Positions 6,867 to 6,975 of a stretch of 6,975 nt of DNA are shown piece after piece. Both the position numbers and the translations under genes were made by a program. The first letter of the stretch is position 1. Each line of letters begins with the position of its first letter. The notes under the pieces are model-generated. The model was not told where the DNA came from, did not search any database, and worked only from the letters and a program-made list of their open reading frames with translations. Origin of the DNA: an uncultured Cloacibacillus sp. (GTDB taxonomy: Bacteria > Synergistota > Synergistia > Synergistales > Synergistaceae); NCBI GenBank assembly GCA_934511335.1, contig CAKSWL010000107.1, forward strand, positions 1 through 6,975, written 5' to 3'.

Positions 6867-6975
6867 TTAACATGCGAAATCACCAAAAGCCGTTTGCCTT
6901 GCCAATTAGTCCACGCCTCTTACATGCATTATTTGGCGACTTACTAGTATTTTAGCCTTTTTATTGGTGTTCCGC
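6867..6975 (-). other. Degenerate AT-rich DNA upstream of the relic
   Basis: There is no intact gene here. The frame of the adjacent relic can be followed to the window edge with two TAA interruptions (6867-6869 and 6906-6908). It may hold worn-down remains of the same [2Fe-2S] subunit gene. Similarity is too weak to be sure. Confidence 0.3.

Overview
The window is a bacterial chromosome segment in which every recognisable gene reads on the minus strand. Its core is a complete branched-chain amino acid (isoleucine/valine) operon, transcribed from right to left as leader peptide - ilvN - ilvC - ilvB - ilvD. Coding regions are GC-rich and the control region is AT-rich. ilvN, ilvC and ilvB sit behind purine-rich Shine-Dalgarno sites; ilvD starts one codon after the ilvB stop. 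The proteins are ordinary full-length members of their families. The lineage cannot be fixed from sequence alone. A GC-rich anaerobe outside the Enterobacteria (for example Synergistota or a Firmicutes-like group) is a guess based on general protein flavour.

Region by region: positions 1-92 hold two strong hairpins after ilvD. Positions 93-5239 hold ilvD, ilvB, ilvC and ilvN (dihydroxy-acid dehydratase, acetolactate synthase large subunit, ketol-acid reductoisomerase, acetolactate synthase regulatory subunit). Together they convert pyruvate (or pyruvate plus 2-oxobutyrate) to the 2-oxo acids of valine and isoleucine. No transaminase (ilvE) or threonine deaminase (ilvA) gene is in view. Positions 5240-5575 are a well-formed control region: a near-consensus sigma-70 promoter, a 30-codon leader ORF with an Ile-Val-Val-Val-Val-Arg-Ile-Ile run, an intrinsic terminator with nine U residues, and a perfect 10-bp antiterminator pairing that competes with it. 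This reads as a ribosome-mediated transcription attenuator sensing charged Val/Ile tRNA.

Positions 5576-6975 are a different kind of DNA: an intact IclR-family regulator gene (5852-6595) flanked by short apparent gene relics. The clearer relic (6711-6866) is the C-terminal tail of a CoxS/xanthine-dehydrogenase-type [2Fe-2S] subunit with a damaged cysteine motif. The other (5725-5865) is an unassigned open stretch. The regulator may therefore have outlived the catabolic cluster it once served.

The most interesting items are the leader-peptide attenuator, the gene order that puts ilvN first and separates it from ilvB by ilvC, the one-codon in-frame junction between ilvB and ilvD, and the decayed dehydrogenase remnant beside the orphan regulator. 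I see no mobile-element gene, CRISPR array, tRNA or rRNA.
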